From Urechis unicinctus (Eukaryota > Annelida > Polychaeta > Xenopneusta > Urechidae): a DNA stretch of 64,000 bases. The stretch covers positions 76,005,400 to 76,069,399 of the forward strand of contig CM067354.1 in the NCBI GenBank assembly GCA_034190875.2. The letters run 5' to 3'. Every line of letters begins with the position of its first letter. Position 1 is the first letter of the stretch. The notes beneath the pieces were generated by a model that made no database searches, had not been told where the DNA came from, and saw nothing but the letters and a program-made list of their open reading frames with translations. The position numbers were made by a program, and so were the translations under genes. Below, one piece after another: positions 24,461 through 36,748 of this stretch.

Positions 24461-25549
24461 CCACACTAAGTGCATCCGGGCGGCACTGCATCCATTATTG
24501 GCGGGGAATACTGTATCAATTGATGTCACTTCCTCTACCTCTGTTGGTTATTTCGCCGTGTAGACAGCAATGCCATTTCTTAGCATATATAATCGTTTTG
24601 AATTTCAAGATTAACGCGAACTGGCGGCACAAAACCATGGAGATGACTATTTGAATATCACCTTCAGTTTACCCAACAGAATGGCATGAGCTGGGTAGAT
24701 AAACGACTGAATGCGTTATTATATTTCATATCAACTCGGATTATTATTATTCTCAATGTAAAAGTGATCACAAGACAATCTCAAGTGAGTCTTCGTCAAA
24801 TGTATGTATCCAGTACGCCCTATATATGTTCTTGGCATATCCCGCAGTGATTTCATCAAAGTTGAGTGAGCCTCAGTTTTATCGGTTATGGACCATTTCA
24901 TGTTAAATGCAATGTCCCATTTATATTCTGGTTTTAATTGTCATGACGAGCATTAACCTGCAATATCGACACGAAAACACCAATAACAAGAGATCTGGTG
25001 CTTACCAAGAGGTCAGGTTCATTGTGGTTGTTGCCATATTAGCTTGAATTACAATATATGTACCCATTTACGTCACAATTTGCATGAACTTTCGTCGTCT
25101 CTCTCTCGTGTTATCGTTATCTTTAAAAATAATTTACGATTTAGCCCTTGCTACTTTTAAGAGCCACCACATAGTGCTGTCAATGCTGGTCAATTGGATT
25201 TTTACCGAATTATTGTTCAATTATACCATATAATTTGGGAGATGTTCTTCAAAATAATTCACAATATGCTAAGGTTGCATACATTGATTTTCGTAAGAGC
25301 AATGCACACGCAGTGACTGATTGTCTGCTAATTATCATGCCTGCCGTCATGCCTGGCCATTCGTAATTCATAAATAAATATTTCGACAGTTGGGAAAATA
25401 TCGCATGTTAAGTAGTTGTATCGATCTCAATGCGACCTTACCAATGTTATGTAGCCTGCAACAAGATCCGATAAACGCTAATGGGGAAAAGAAACAACCC
25501 AAAATGGCGTATGTGTTTTTGTGTTAGTGATTTATCGAAAGCAATTGGC

Positions 25550-25685
25550 TGGATTTATTAAAAGCACTTGTCGAGCATATACTCACAAAGACGACGACCA
25601 ATGCATTTAATAATACCCCAATTGAATATTTAATATCTCCATTTTTTTACGTATAATAGAAAACTATTACAGGCCCAAATCCCTG
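25550..25685 (+). repeat. Module F, copy 2
   Basis: AAAGCACTTGTCGAGCATAT and the GACGACGA and AATATCTCCAT words match 1,770-1,930 in the same orientation, although surrounding A and D modules are inverted here. Confidence 0.7.
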
Positions 25686-25979
25686 ACGAACAAAACACTA
25701 CAAGCCTTTCCAAATATGTACTAGTTATACTGGTCACCTGCACTATAATTGCTGTGAAAAGTGTAAAACCAGACCGCGCCATGTTAACGTTAGTGATGGT
25801 TTGATTGAAGATTATAGCCTGCATCTATGCCCTGCGGTAATTAACATTGTTGCACTAATTTTCATGAATTATACACAACCATCACATCTTTAGTGGTGAG
25901 GATTTAGGGCATCATAATAGGCTATCAGCTATAAAAACCATGACCCGAATCATTTACCGTCGGACATCCACATCCTGAA

Positions 25980-27150
25980 GATGGAATAGCTAAATTATGG
26001 CGCTCTATGAAGAGGTGTAAAGTGAGGAATAACCTTTAATCCATGCGAAATCTGATTAAATTGATAGTGTGCTGTCGCGATCAAGTGAGTATGGCGACCA
26101 AGGCTAATAACATGTCATCGGGGTATCTATATGGCAAATTACACTAAAAATACAAACTAGATATATTGTATATATGTTTGAAACAATACACGAAGTGCTA
26201 AATGTAAGGTCATTAAATGTACCTGCTCACTAAAGGCGCTCGTACGTGTCAAATCGTAGATTTTGACTAACTTAGCAATCCCCATGGTACTCAACCATAC
26301 TTCACAATAGGGCACATGGAAGCGACATGTTTATAATCTCGGCTGAAATGTATTTTCCTACCCGTCGGTTAAGTGGTATCTTGTGAGACATTCAACCCAG
26401 GATCGCGGGATATAGTCCCATTGGTTTTATGCCAAATGGGCTGTGGCACTTAAACAGCGGTGTCCATACGCCTCATCTATCTCCATCGCCTTATCTCCAT
26501 GATACTAAAAGCGTCATAGATTAGTTATTTGAAGCAAACATGTCACTTTTAAATACGGCTGGTGATGAATGTGGTTTAAAATGATTTTGTTTTGTTGAAT
26601 CGATCATTCTTATATCATGGCTGAAACATGCCATGTCAAATCTCGTGGCGTTTGTATCAATTCTCTAAATCGCCTATAAGGGTTCAGGTACTTTTTGTTA
26701 TGATATTTACATTTTACAGCAATTTGTATTGCTAAATTGACAGGCGTGACCTTATTAATTGGTTGCCACGTGTCAATTACACAGCACCCGGCGTCCATCC
26801 GTGACGTTTATCAGCGCTTTCTTAAGAGCCAAGTTTCAAATAAGTTATTGGAAGTCCGTCTCAGGTGTAACCAGCGATACCATTTATAAACCAGAAATTT
26901 ATATATAAACAATCTCATCGAATATAGGTCATATCATATGAGAGCCTTTACAAACAACACACCATCAGTGATGTTATTAACTCAGCTTGGTCGCGTCATA
27001 ACTGGCTGCGTAACTGTAGATAATGCTAAGAACATACACTTGTTAATCAAGATGTAGCGTTAGTGACGAACAAAGTACGTGACGCGGCACTGTAAGTCAA
27101 AGCAACATTCTAGCCAAGACCCATTAGGTGGTTACTTTTATATATCATGA
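25980..27150 (-). repeat. Module D, copy 1 (inverted)
   Basis: Reverse complement of 62,380-63,490. A 77-bp stretch (26,300-26,376) matches 63,121-63,197 perfectly, and neighbouring sequence to about 26,520 is almost identical. Towards module A the similarity falls to roughly 90% by eye. No conserved open frame is seen. Confidence 0.9.
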
Positions 27151-28400
27151 AGCTAAGTAGGTTGTGTGGATCAAAGTTATTATGAGTTATTGCTCCCTTT
27201 GACATGATGTTATTACCTGTCCCACTAAGTCAACAATGAGAATTGCCATGGAATAGCCTATTATTCTACAATAATAGACACATTGATAAATGGCTACATA
27301 ATGTTATCCTTGACAATGAGGCTTATGCATAGCAATTCCACTAGTGTCGACAAAGGTCGCTGAATTCAACGGCACGTAGTTAGCTTACTTTGCACACACA
27401 GATTGCATTATTCACTAGGCAGCCTGCGGCCTTCTAGGGCATTTCGCTTATCTTGCCGACAGAAGATACCGATAAGCAATGTCACATGATGGGTTTCGTT
27501 ATTTTTTCATAAGTATAGACAGAAAAAGTATTCCAAACTGTTTTTTATGGAACATTCACGTTAGATATAAATATCCAGTCGCTAGATTGTTGTGTTCATG
27601 GGAACTTGGTAAACCCGGTTTTACTTTTGTTAGCCGTCATGGCCTCCCTTCTTTTTAGTGTCCCCTCCGACTACATGCTGATCACACACTACATCGTCAT
27701 TACACTAACCGACACAATAACCGACTACAAGTAAGATCTCTGTATTTGGGTCACTTTATATTGTATCGCCCCTCATAAACATTAACCTGCCGATAAATGG
27801 AGACTTGAGCAAGGAACGATGACATGATTTATGTATGATTTACGACCCTAGTATGATCTAGCGGTCTCATTAATTTAACTCAGATGCAATAACTGCCGGA
27901 AATGGCCGTAACATGCATTAGGCGAGTTGGTACCTAACGACTGAATATTACTCTGTTAACGGTACATGAACTAATGCAGCATATGTGCAGACGAGCTGGT
28001 TAGTGTTGACCGTATAATTTGGAGGACCTGTGTTCCATGATATGATTTTGCACATAAACGTAAATATATTTATTTATATGGTAGTTTCTAACCACATAAT
28101 AATTCTTATGAGTGTTACACTAAAGTCTTTGACTACATAATCATCCGTTTGAGGAATCCGCAAATGTACCAACTATGTCCGTATGTTGCCAGTTTGCTTG
28201 GATAAGGATGGGGTGCAAGCATTAATGTCTCTAAATGTTGATTTGGGTCTCACAGCTCTGGATAATGGGATAATTGTCACCTTATCAATTACGTTGAACC
28301 TAAGACTAAGTCTTCTGATATAATAATGAAGACATTTGTGCGTGAATATAATGTACAAATATGCCAGCGTTAATTCACTTAAAGTCGCCATTAAGGATAT
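27150..28400 (-). repeat. Module A, copy 3 (inverted)
   Basis: Reverse complement of modules A at 1-1,760, 22,400-23,095 and 61,490-62,380. It includes the inverted hairpin (27,258-27,277). Relative to copy 2 it lacks about 1 kb where it meets module C at about 28,400. Confidence 0.88.
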
Positions 28401-28404
28401 TGCA

Positions 28405-28845
28405 AAGCATATTCATTTGATAACGTATTGATTATGCTGCGATAATGCTAGACTATGCTGGTAACTTAAGGTGACAAAGATAATTACGAAATATTTGCCC
28501 TAAGTGTGGAGGAAGCGATATAATAAGGCACCACTGCTTTATCTAAATAGCTAGCTATATAAACAGGGCCGTTATCGCGAACTCTTTGACCAAGCCATCA
28601 AGTTAATAGATTGTTTTGGTTTAGTAACGATTTCTAAAGAAGCATCAGAAATTCCTTGACCCAGCGAGTAATGATGCTCAAACGAAAATCCGTTTATTAT
28701 GCATCTCTTTACAATAGCTTCTACTCACCAATATGGCTATCAAAAGAGATGTTGACATATTTATTCTTTTTGAGTAATGGTGCATTTGTTTTATCCAGTA
28801 CTGTCAAGTTATCAGAAACAACTGCATTATCCTACATAAGCAGTT
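28405..28845 (-). repeat. Module C, copy 2, inner part (inverted)
   Basis: Reverse complement of about 20,955-21,400, including the GCTAGCTA and GGAGGAAGCGAT words. The module resumes at 29,736 with the GA tract after an intervening segment. Confidence 0.85.
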
Positions 28846-29735
28846 GAGATCCGTTTTGTTGCCAGAATGTTTTGTACACAGCTTACTTAAGTGAAATGTA
28901 TTGATCTATGCGGGTAACTCATCAAAACCTTGTAAGCGCTTGACAATATTAATATCTCGTTCATCTCAGAGAAAACCATTCAGGCAATTTTCATTACCAT
29001 TTCGTGGTCACTTAATGAGTAATTGGTTGATTTTTGAATTTGTAATTGATCTTTACAAAGGGATGTACTTGGATGTCGTGCAAAGTGATGGCTTATTGAT
29101 TTCTGTTGTAAATATGCCGTATGTTTTGCGATGCAATTTAGGGTATGACAATTTGGCCACTGATTATGTGGCAGTTTTATATCTCTTGTTCCAAAGATAT
29201 ATTCGCGCTTAATTGCACATTCATTACTTCAAGCGATTCGGAGTTGTCAGTAATTCAAAGTTTGCTTGGCCAGTATGACCATTGATTGAACCGCAAATTA
29301 CTTTTCCCCGAGCCGGGAAATTAGGAATTACACCAAGCGAATAAACTGCACCTACATTTGGGATTTTTGTCTCTGTTTTCCTTTTTGCCCACGCGAATGT
29401 TATTACCGATCAAAGAATATGTCTGTGACATAATATACATGCAATTAATCTCAAATTGACCTGTAGCGCGTTGTCTTGATGGCTAAGGTGCATGCTGTAA
29501 AAGGTGCATTTGCTCCATCAGTACTGAAGCTTAGTAGCTCTTCCAATATCCAGTGATGTGTTATTCTGTATTATACCAGTTGAGGCTTCTCGTAACATGA
29601 TGCTTATAATCACCCAATAATAGTCCCACCTCCATTCAGTTCTATTCCGCAGCCAGTATCACACCATTTCTATGGATTGTTTCTTACCGCTGTGAATGAA
29701 CTGAACACAACATGTACTGTTTTACTTGTTTTTGG
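28846..29735. other. 890-base segment inserted in module C copy 2
   Basis: Neither other C copy has this segment, which sits between the end of the conserved ATAAGCAGT word and the GA tract. It holds an open frame of 103 codons (28,901-29,212) that I do not recognise and that has no homologue elsewhere in the window. I see no terminal inverted repeats or clear target duplication, so the nature of the insert is unknown. Confidence 0.55.
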
Positions 29736-29963
29736 GAGAGAGAGGGAGAGAGAGAGTGAGGAGAGAAAGAGGAAAGGAAGAGAGAAAGTGAGAGAGAGAC
29801 AGATAAGGGCAGAGATAGAGAGGATGAGAAAGAAAGAGGTAAAGAAGTGAGAGAGGCAGAGAAAGCGTGATGAGAAAGAGAGTGTGGGAAAGAGAGAGAG
29901 AGAAAGAGAGAGAGAGTGAGAGAGAGAGAAAGAGAGAGAGTGTGTGTGAAAGCGAGAGAGAGG
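29736..29963 (-). repeat. Polypurine (GA)-rich tract of module C copy 2
   Basis: The inverse of the CT tracts at 20,707-20,935 and 59,704-59,935. Length and position within the module agree. Confidence 0.88.
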
Positions 29964-29964
29964 A

Positions 29965-30855
29965 AATAATCAGCTCAGTTAACATGGAGGGCAAAGAAAT
30001 CAAACGGTAGGATGAAAAAACATTGGATCACACAAATGTAAACCTGTGTGTATTGGGTACTCAAAGTGTTGTAAACATTTGTTTAGCACAAGATATGGGC
30101 GTATAGTTTAGTGCGGACAAATTTATCCCCATCACTGCGCTCATTGCATTAGACGTGGCGAAAATCGACATTCGCAATACGGCGACTATATTGATTTGCC
30201 ACGAAAAAAGAGCAAAAACAACGTGATACTGCCAACCCTAGCATACACGTTATATGTCAGCATTGTGAATTTCTGGAATTAACTGCGACAAAACCAATAT
30301 TTAACATATTTTTATGATTAAGAGCAGTAAAATAAGACATTGAATCTTTTTTTCAGTGTATTTCCTCCAAGTTCCAAGGGCAGCCACAGCTGTAACATGG
30401 AAGTGATTGCACGTAACTGTAGCTGTGTTTTATGTGAATTGGAGACAATAAACACTGACTATGCATTCTAATTAATGAGAAGTCTTGAACAAAAATCTCA
30501 TTCTGCCTTTCTAAATTAAGCAGTGGTAATCTTATTCTTAAGCGTAAAGTTCATTGGCACATCCAAATGGGTCAGTGAAACATTGATGATCACAATAGAT
30601 GTATGCAGTGTGGAATGGTTTATTTTGAAATTTGATTTTAAGTTTGCTACCATAAATGCTTCAATAATAGCTATAAATACCAAGGGTAAATAAAACTGCT
30701 GTTTTTGTTAACATCCCAATATTTTGACGTTTGTAAACCAAATTGGTGTATCTCAATTAAACATGCATCACTAATACAAGCATGTACAATAAATCAACAT
30801 ATCATGACTTGGCTCATGTTATACTTAACTCACTACCTTGAGGAACGTTTCCGTT
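29965..30855. other. Unassigned stretch between module C copy 2 and right arm
   Basis: No clear match to the corresponding left stretch (19,905-20,545) and no gene seen. Confidence 0.5.
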
Positions 30856-33800
30856 CTGGGGTTTAACAGGTATGCAATAAACCATGAGGTTACAAAGAAG
30901 CTTAACACTACACCGTTTAGAGAAAACATAATCAATACTATTTATTGTTTTAAAGTGTTAATAAAGCCGTCTGCTTAGAAAGATTGATTCATGCAACATA
31001 ATAGATGTCAATGTGTTGTGCGAGTTGGCGCTCATAAGATGGCGATCTTGCACTTCTATGCCAAGTGAAATAGCCACATCATTCACGACCTCTCCCGAGC
31101 CGTAGAAGGGGTCGTGATCTTTGACAATGCTTGATTAGCGGCCATATGCCCGTCAGGAGATGTGTTGGTCAGGTAAGGTCAGGTCAGTGCTAGCTTGCAA
31201 AGAAGAAAATGACTTTCTCTTTCTATAGTTTGACGCCTAACAACATTCGTCATGATATTTCAGCGCGCCTTTATAATATAAATGAAGTAGTTGGGATCTA
31301 TTTCGGTCGCCTCCTGCATTGAGTTGTTTATTTACTATAAAGTGAATGCATCTACGCCTTTAAGCACAACATATTGTCGTGCATAACAATGATGATGCGT
31401 ACAAGTACGATTCGTTTAATCAGCATTCCAATAAATACACATTAGTATACGCCTTTGTCAAGTCAAGTGTTTCATGGCCAAGGAACACAACTATGCAGCT
31501 CTGCTGCGTTTATATAGTGAAGGCCAACTCAGAATTGTTAGTATTTGCATGGTGTATTAACATCAGATAATGTTTGTTTAAGGAGAAATACACATCCATC
31601 CCTTTTGCTCTAAATAATACAAGATGGGAATCAGAATATTTATTTACCACATTTGTTTCTTCTTTATACTTGAACTCATCTCATAGATGTCAATTATGTC
31701 GAGGAGATTTTTGTCCTAGGCAGATTGTCAGCTTCCAAGAGTGTGTGTTATTCATACGCAACATGTGCGTAAAAAGTACGAATACCGGGATTATGAAACG
31801 TACTTGAGCATGCTATATATATTCCACAAAATTAGGTTGTGGATGTTATAGGGTGTCACTTAAATATCTGATTAAACGGTGCAATGTTGAACCTATCTAA
31901 TAACTAGACGTTCATAATGTAGAACGTGTCATATCGACAATTAACCTGAATATAATAATCTGTATCAAGACGAACACGTAAATGAAAATAGTAAAAGTCA
32001 GGCCATCAATACTGCGATACCTTTCAACACTGACATAGTTGTGCAAACGTTGTAAAACGGCTATATGACACGAGCCAATAATATTGCACATATCTACACT
32101 ATACAGTTTGCTATACGACCACCTACCATATTACACATTTGCAAAGTAACTGAAAAACAGACCCCTCATTGTACAATGGTGAGGAGCGAAAACAGTTCTA
32201 GCAAGCCTTGATACACGCAATGTAACCGCACTATGCTTATTCTCTGCTCTTTTAGATTTTACAAGTGACAATTGGCCCATTAGCCAGATTAAAACCAAAG
32301 GTTGTGTGCATTTGGTAATTAATTTATTCAGCATCGCACGATAACTGATAACCTTAAAATGCTCGAATATTCTCTGCAGCAGAGTTAGAATGATGTGACA
32401 GATATGTACGACCACTGCAAAATCAATTCCAGCGCAAACAATAGCAGTTGTTCACTGGAATAACCGCACGCATATTTGATAAGATAACGACTGACTCCAT
32501 GTGTCAAATACAATAACCTGAACAACCTACTAGGCCATCCGCATAAAAATATACATTCGAGTGCTTTGCAACGGAAATCTTCTATCCAGAGGGCTGTGTT
32601 GTCTTTCCCTTTTCTGTGGTAGGACGTTTGTCGTATTTGTTGAACTTCAACAAGAAAGATTCGTCCTGGTAAGGCAATAAGCTATTTATTTGTAAACTAT
32701 ACCATAATAATGAATTGCAATATCTTTCACAATTTTATATGCTATAGGTGAAAATAAGCCCATGCTCTCACTTGCATGTATTTGAGGATAGGAAATGTTA
32801 AAACAACAATATGTCCAATACTTCATTGCACGAACAACTGGTATGCTATTACATTTAAGGCCACTTGAGCATAGGCGATTGAAGTCAATTACACATGACA
32901 CACCATTATCAACCCATTGTCAAGCTGTAACATCATTGTCTTCTTTGATTGCAAATGTCTGACAGGAAATATTGTCAACAGTGTCGCTCCTCTGTGCGTA
33001 TCATTGTGTTAAATCAACTGTATTGGTCCATTCAACTGGCGCTTTGCAAGAATGAGCAGTGCACTGGTAGAACTAACACGCCTTGCATTGTGACTTCTGA
33101 TGCCGAATGTACTATTAACTGAATAGTTTTAATCATCATGAATCGATCTTCGAGGGAACAATAATGCCAAAACATTTCCGATGCTCCCCCGTAACTTTGT
33201 TCTACACTCCACATTCCCCACACTGCTCCCCTAATGTAATGCTGTTGATATCAATTGTTAGGTTGGAGCAGTGGTGCATGATTAGTCAACATCCTCTTTG
33301 GTTATTCGCATAGACTACAATACGAATTTAAACGTGTATATTATTTTCTAAGTATCGCATTTATATTTTCCTTAGATATTACTTGTGTTGCTATGGATAG
33401 TTTCTGCATTATGCTTGCCCACGCTATCAATGTGTTAATTCTTGGACACTTGCCTTAAAGTACTATTCAAGTGCGCATCAAATAAGTTTCATGCGCTTTG
33501 GGTTAAAGCAGAAATTGTCAACCTTCCCTTCGGGGAAGGCTGAATATGGGGTAACCATAGATGGTGCTGTTTATTCGATACGGCGCAAACAGTAATCCGT
33601 TTCTTTTCAGCGACAGAAATATGTTCCTGAAAGAAAGAGATTATATTTCGTTCCTGAAAGGTAACTATCAAATTTGTTGTGCGAATGTAGAACAATGTAA
33701 CCCTTTTATTGCTGTAAGAAAACACTACAGATATTGCATGTTATCAGATACCAAGGCTATGCATTAGTCTACAGCCGTGATAATATATTAGAGGGGCTTG

Positions 33801-35351
33801 CTTTTTTCAAGTTACTATTGTATGATATGTATTGCATGTACACATTATTGAATTGTTAAATTACCACCCATATTGCAGCCCTCTAATATATACATTTTTG
33901 ACAATTATGAGTCACCAGGTGATAGCACGACTCTGAAATTGATCACAGAGTTTCGTTTCTCAATATACCGCTGTTTAACTAGCTCCATAATTCATGGACA
34001 TCACGAGACTAGGGTAATAGTAGAAATATCATAAACCTTACCCGATTATGTTTCATTGTGATTCTAAATCTTTTAATATCATAGCAGGTTAATGGTTCAC
34101 AAGATTACGGCTGTCATTAACAAAGACACACCACAGTGAGTAAAGCGCGTCTAACTGTGTCATGATTTGCATATTATGATACTATGATAATATTGCGCAT
34201 TATGTCCATCACGTTGGATGTTGTAGGTGAATCATTTCGCTAGTTATAGCTGGCAGAAAGAATGGAAGCTGGAATGCATTGCAGAATGAAAACAATATTG
34301 TGTTGGTTGTGCTTTTTGGACTTTTTGTTTCATTTACCCCATACCACAAATTAAGAGCACCTAGCAACGTTAATACAACGGTGAAGGCTCTATCCAACAA
34401 GACACGCCAACCAATGCGGTGGTCATGATGATGTCAGCTCGGTAGAATTGATGATCATGCTGATTATATTTTCTATTCTATTCTATTATATGCATCTGAA
34501 GGTCATAAAGTAACAAAAATAAAATGACGCTAGCTGCAAATGAATAATGGTATTGATAGTGATAGGTGATGAATCTGTTATATCGTTCCAGTGAGAATAA
34601 ATATGTCACGATATCAGATTGCCTGGTCGCCTGCTTCACGGGTAATACAATGCAATTTCATATATGAACTGAATGTATGATTTTGTTCCTATTATGATTC
34701 ATTGCCTGGTAGTTAGTTGGATTGTGGACTATGGCGCGCGTTTATATGTCGGATGTACCTACTGGCTGCCTTTAGGATGTATGTAGACAATGGCATCTGG
34801 AAATTGGCAATATGCAAAATGGTGAGGACGTCAATATGTATTGTTGTTGCGTCGTCAGTGATCATGAGCCTCATGCATCGACCATTGCTAATGCTATCGC
34901 TTATAGGATGCAATAAATATTCAAGGGATAAGCATCTTCGAGTTGTGATACGTGCCAAGTGCTGGGCTATAACAGGTTTCATTAATGCGAGACTAGGATT
35001 GCAAAGCATATGTTTCGGGACAGAGACATGATAGGTCACCATTTTCTATGCGGCATAAATCCAAAACACGAGGGCTTATTTCACTCTTTTGGATTAGATT
35101 CGACAATGGAAGACATTGCCTTTGGTCTAGGAAGAATTGATGCTTGATCGCACATAGCAATTCCATCCATACTTAGCGCCTGATGTTATAAATATGCACT
35201 CGGAATAACACCTTCACGCAGCCACAAACATTAATCGTTCCAACAAATATACTACAAGAAAAAGATACCCGACTCCCCGCCCATTCCGTGTAACACAATG
35301 CGCTAGTGGCGCTCCAAGCGGCGAGTTACCTTAACTAAGTGTCTGCGCCAT

Positions 35352-35448
35352 GGACGCCAGACGAGCGCACTGCGGCCACAAACTGCTCGCATTGCAGAAA
35401 ATGGCACAGACATTTGATTTTCTTTCGTTTCCCTAATGATGAAAGAAG
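35352..35448 (+). pseudogene. THAP-domain first exon remnant
   Basis: One frame reads ...NCSHCRKWHRHLIFFRFPNDERR. The HLIFFRFPNDERR part is the typical THAP pattern (F-x-F-P after the first cysteines), and NCSHC resembles the C-x2-4-C start of the zinc site. AAG followed by GTATTT at 35,449 is a plausible splice donor at the place where THAP exons often end. No in-frame ATG is seen after the upstream stop, so the start is lost. THAP domains bind the transposon ends in P elements. Confidence 0.65.
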
Positions 35449-35824
35449 GTATTTGTTTGGTTAATGTGCCGTGGATCTATTCTAATCGTGTAAAATTCCC
35501 CGGGAAATTCCGTTGTTGTATGTTGTGGTTATGAACGATAATACGATAACTTTACCATTACTTCAAGCTTACATATTGTGCACATATCTGTTTTTGTTGC
35601 GATTGACTTGTTGCATGGTGTTGCTGATGAATATTGTACTTTGCATTGGCCCAAAGAGAGGAAGGGGTGCAATAGGGGAATGGTTATATAGATTTATGAA
35701 TCTGGTTCGTGTACTTGTGTGTGCGGGGTGGGGGGGGGGCACTAGGTTTGGGGAAGGGAGGGGCAGTTTGATTTGATTACTTGTAATATTACAGTAATTA
35801 TCGTTCCCCTCTGCGTTTGTCAGC

Positions 35825-35825
<1 letters not shown>

Positions 35826-35858
<33 letters not shown>
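35826..35858. repeat. Poly-C run (33 C) followed by (AC)n
   Basis: An uninterrupted run of C, then ACACAC to about 35,871. A shorter G run lies about 100 bases upstream. It falls between the THAP and catalytic parts of the P-type fossil. The exact length may be unreliable because such runs are hard to sequence. Confidence 0.9.
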
Positions 35859-36748
35859 ACACACACACACCACCGCCTTAAGAATTGTAAACTTTAGGTT
35901 TTGGTTCACTGGGATTCTGTGTTGGTAGTGCAACGTGAAAATGTTGTACCGGTAGTAACATTATGCTATTACAAAGGAAAAACCATTCATGATATTACAA
36001 CAACTGCTGTATACATGCTTTGGGTAACTTTCAGATTGATTGTTTTATATTTATCAGCTCATTATACCATTGTTAATGTGATCATTCCACCACCAATGGT
36101 AGGAAGCAACAGGCGCCCTCCAACATGTCGCCCAGAACCAAACCCTAAGAAGAAGAAGGTGGAAACCAGGAACCGACATGGCACTGCAAACAGTCCACAG
36201 AATATCTTGGTGTACTTTTTCTGTGTTAATACATACATTGTTTTTATTTATAATTATATTGTAGAAACAAAAATGAATGTATTCAATCTATAGTGTTTTT
36301 TATGTACATTAATAATTAATGATGGCCAAATTGTATCAACATTTATTGTGTTGTTTGATCCTTAGTAAGTTCTTGCTATTTGGTATGAAACTTACAGAAA
36401 AGAAAATAGAGATGCATTTATATAGAAGATTCCTAGTTTTTCTAACTTGTTTGTAAAATAAGGCCACACCAAATTAATTGCATTCCATATTTTAGCCCTT
36501 GCTTTGAAAAATAATGACAGACCAAAACCCAATTAATTTGGTGTAGCCCAAGCTCTCAAAACTATTCTGGGTGTAATAATTGAGACGTTATTAAATACAA
36601 CATTCTGTTAGCAATTTTTATTCAGGATACATCACATTATTTTCTCCAATATTTCTGGTTCAATGAAATCGCATGTTTTAACTAAAATTGTAATTTTTCG
36701 GATTTATGTGTTTTTCGGGTACGCCTCTGGTAAGAGAAGGCACTGCAG

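Larger units (their letters stand above)
24290..25980. other. Central spacer between the inverted halves
   Basis: It begins with an M core (24,338-24,460). A 30-base stretch at about 24,995-25,024 matches 63,522-63,551 inverted, i.e. the far end of module D. The roughly 950 bases from 25,025 to 25,975 are extra relative to that D copy and include a second module F. No gene is recognised. Confidence 0.55.

Noticed and set aside
34713-35042. Overlapping open frames of about 105 codons on both strands
   Set aside because: Antisense overlap, no domain and no conserved partner; likely chance.
35901-36293. 130-codon frame as an independent gene
   Set aside because: It spans sequence lying between transposase parts; only its Lys-rich middle looks protein-like and may be an exon remnant.
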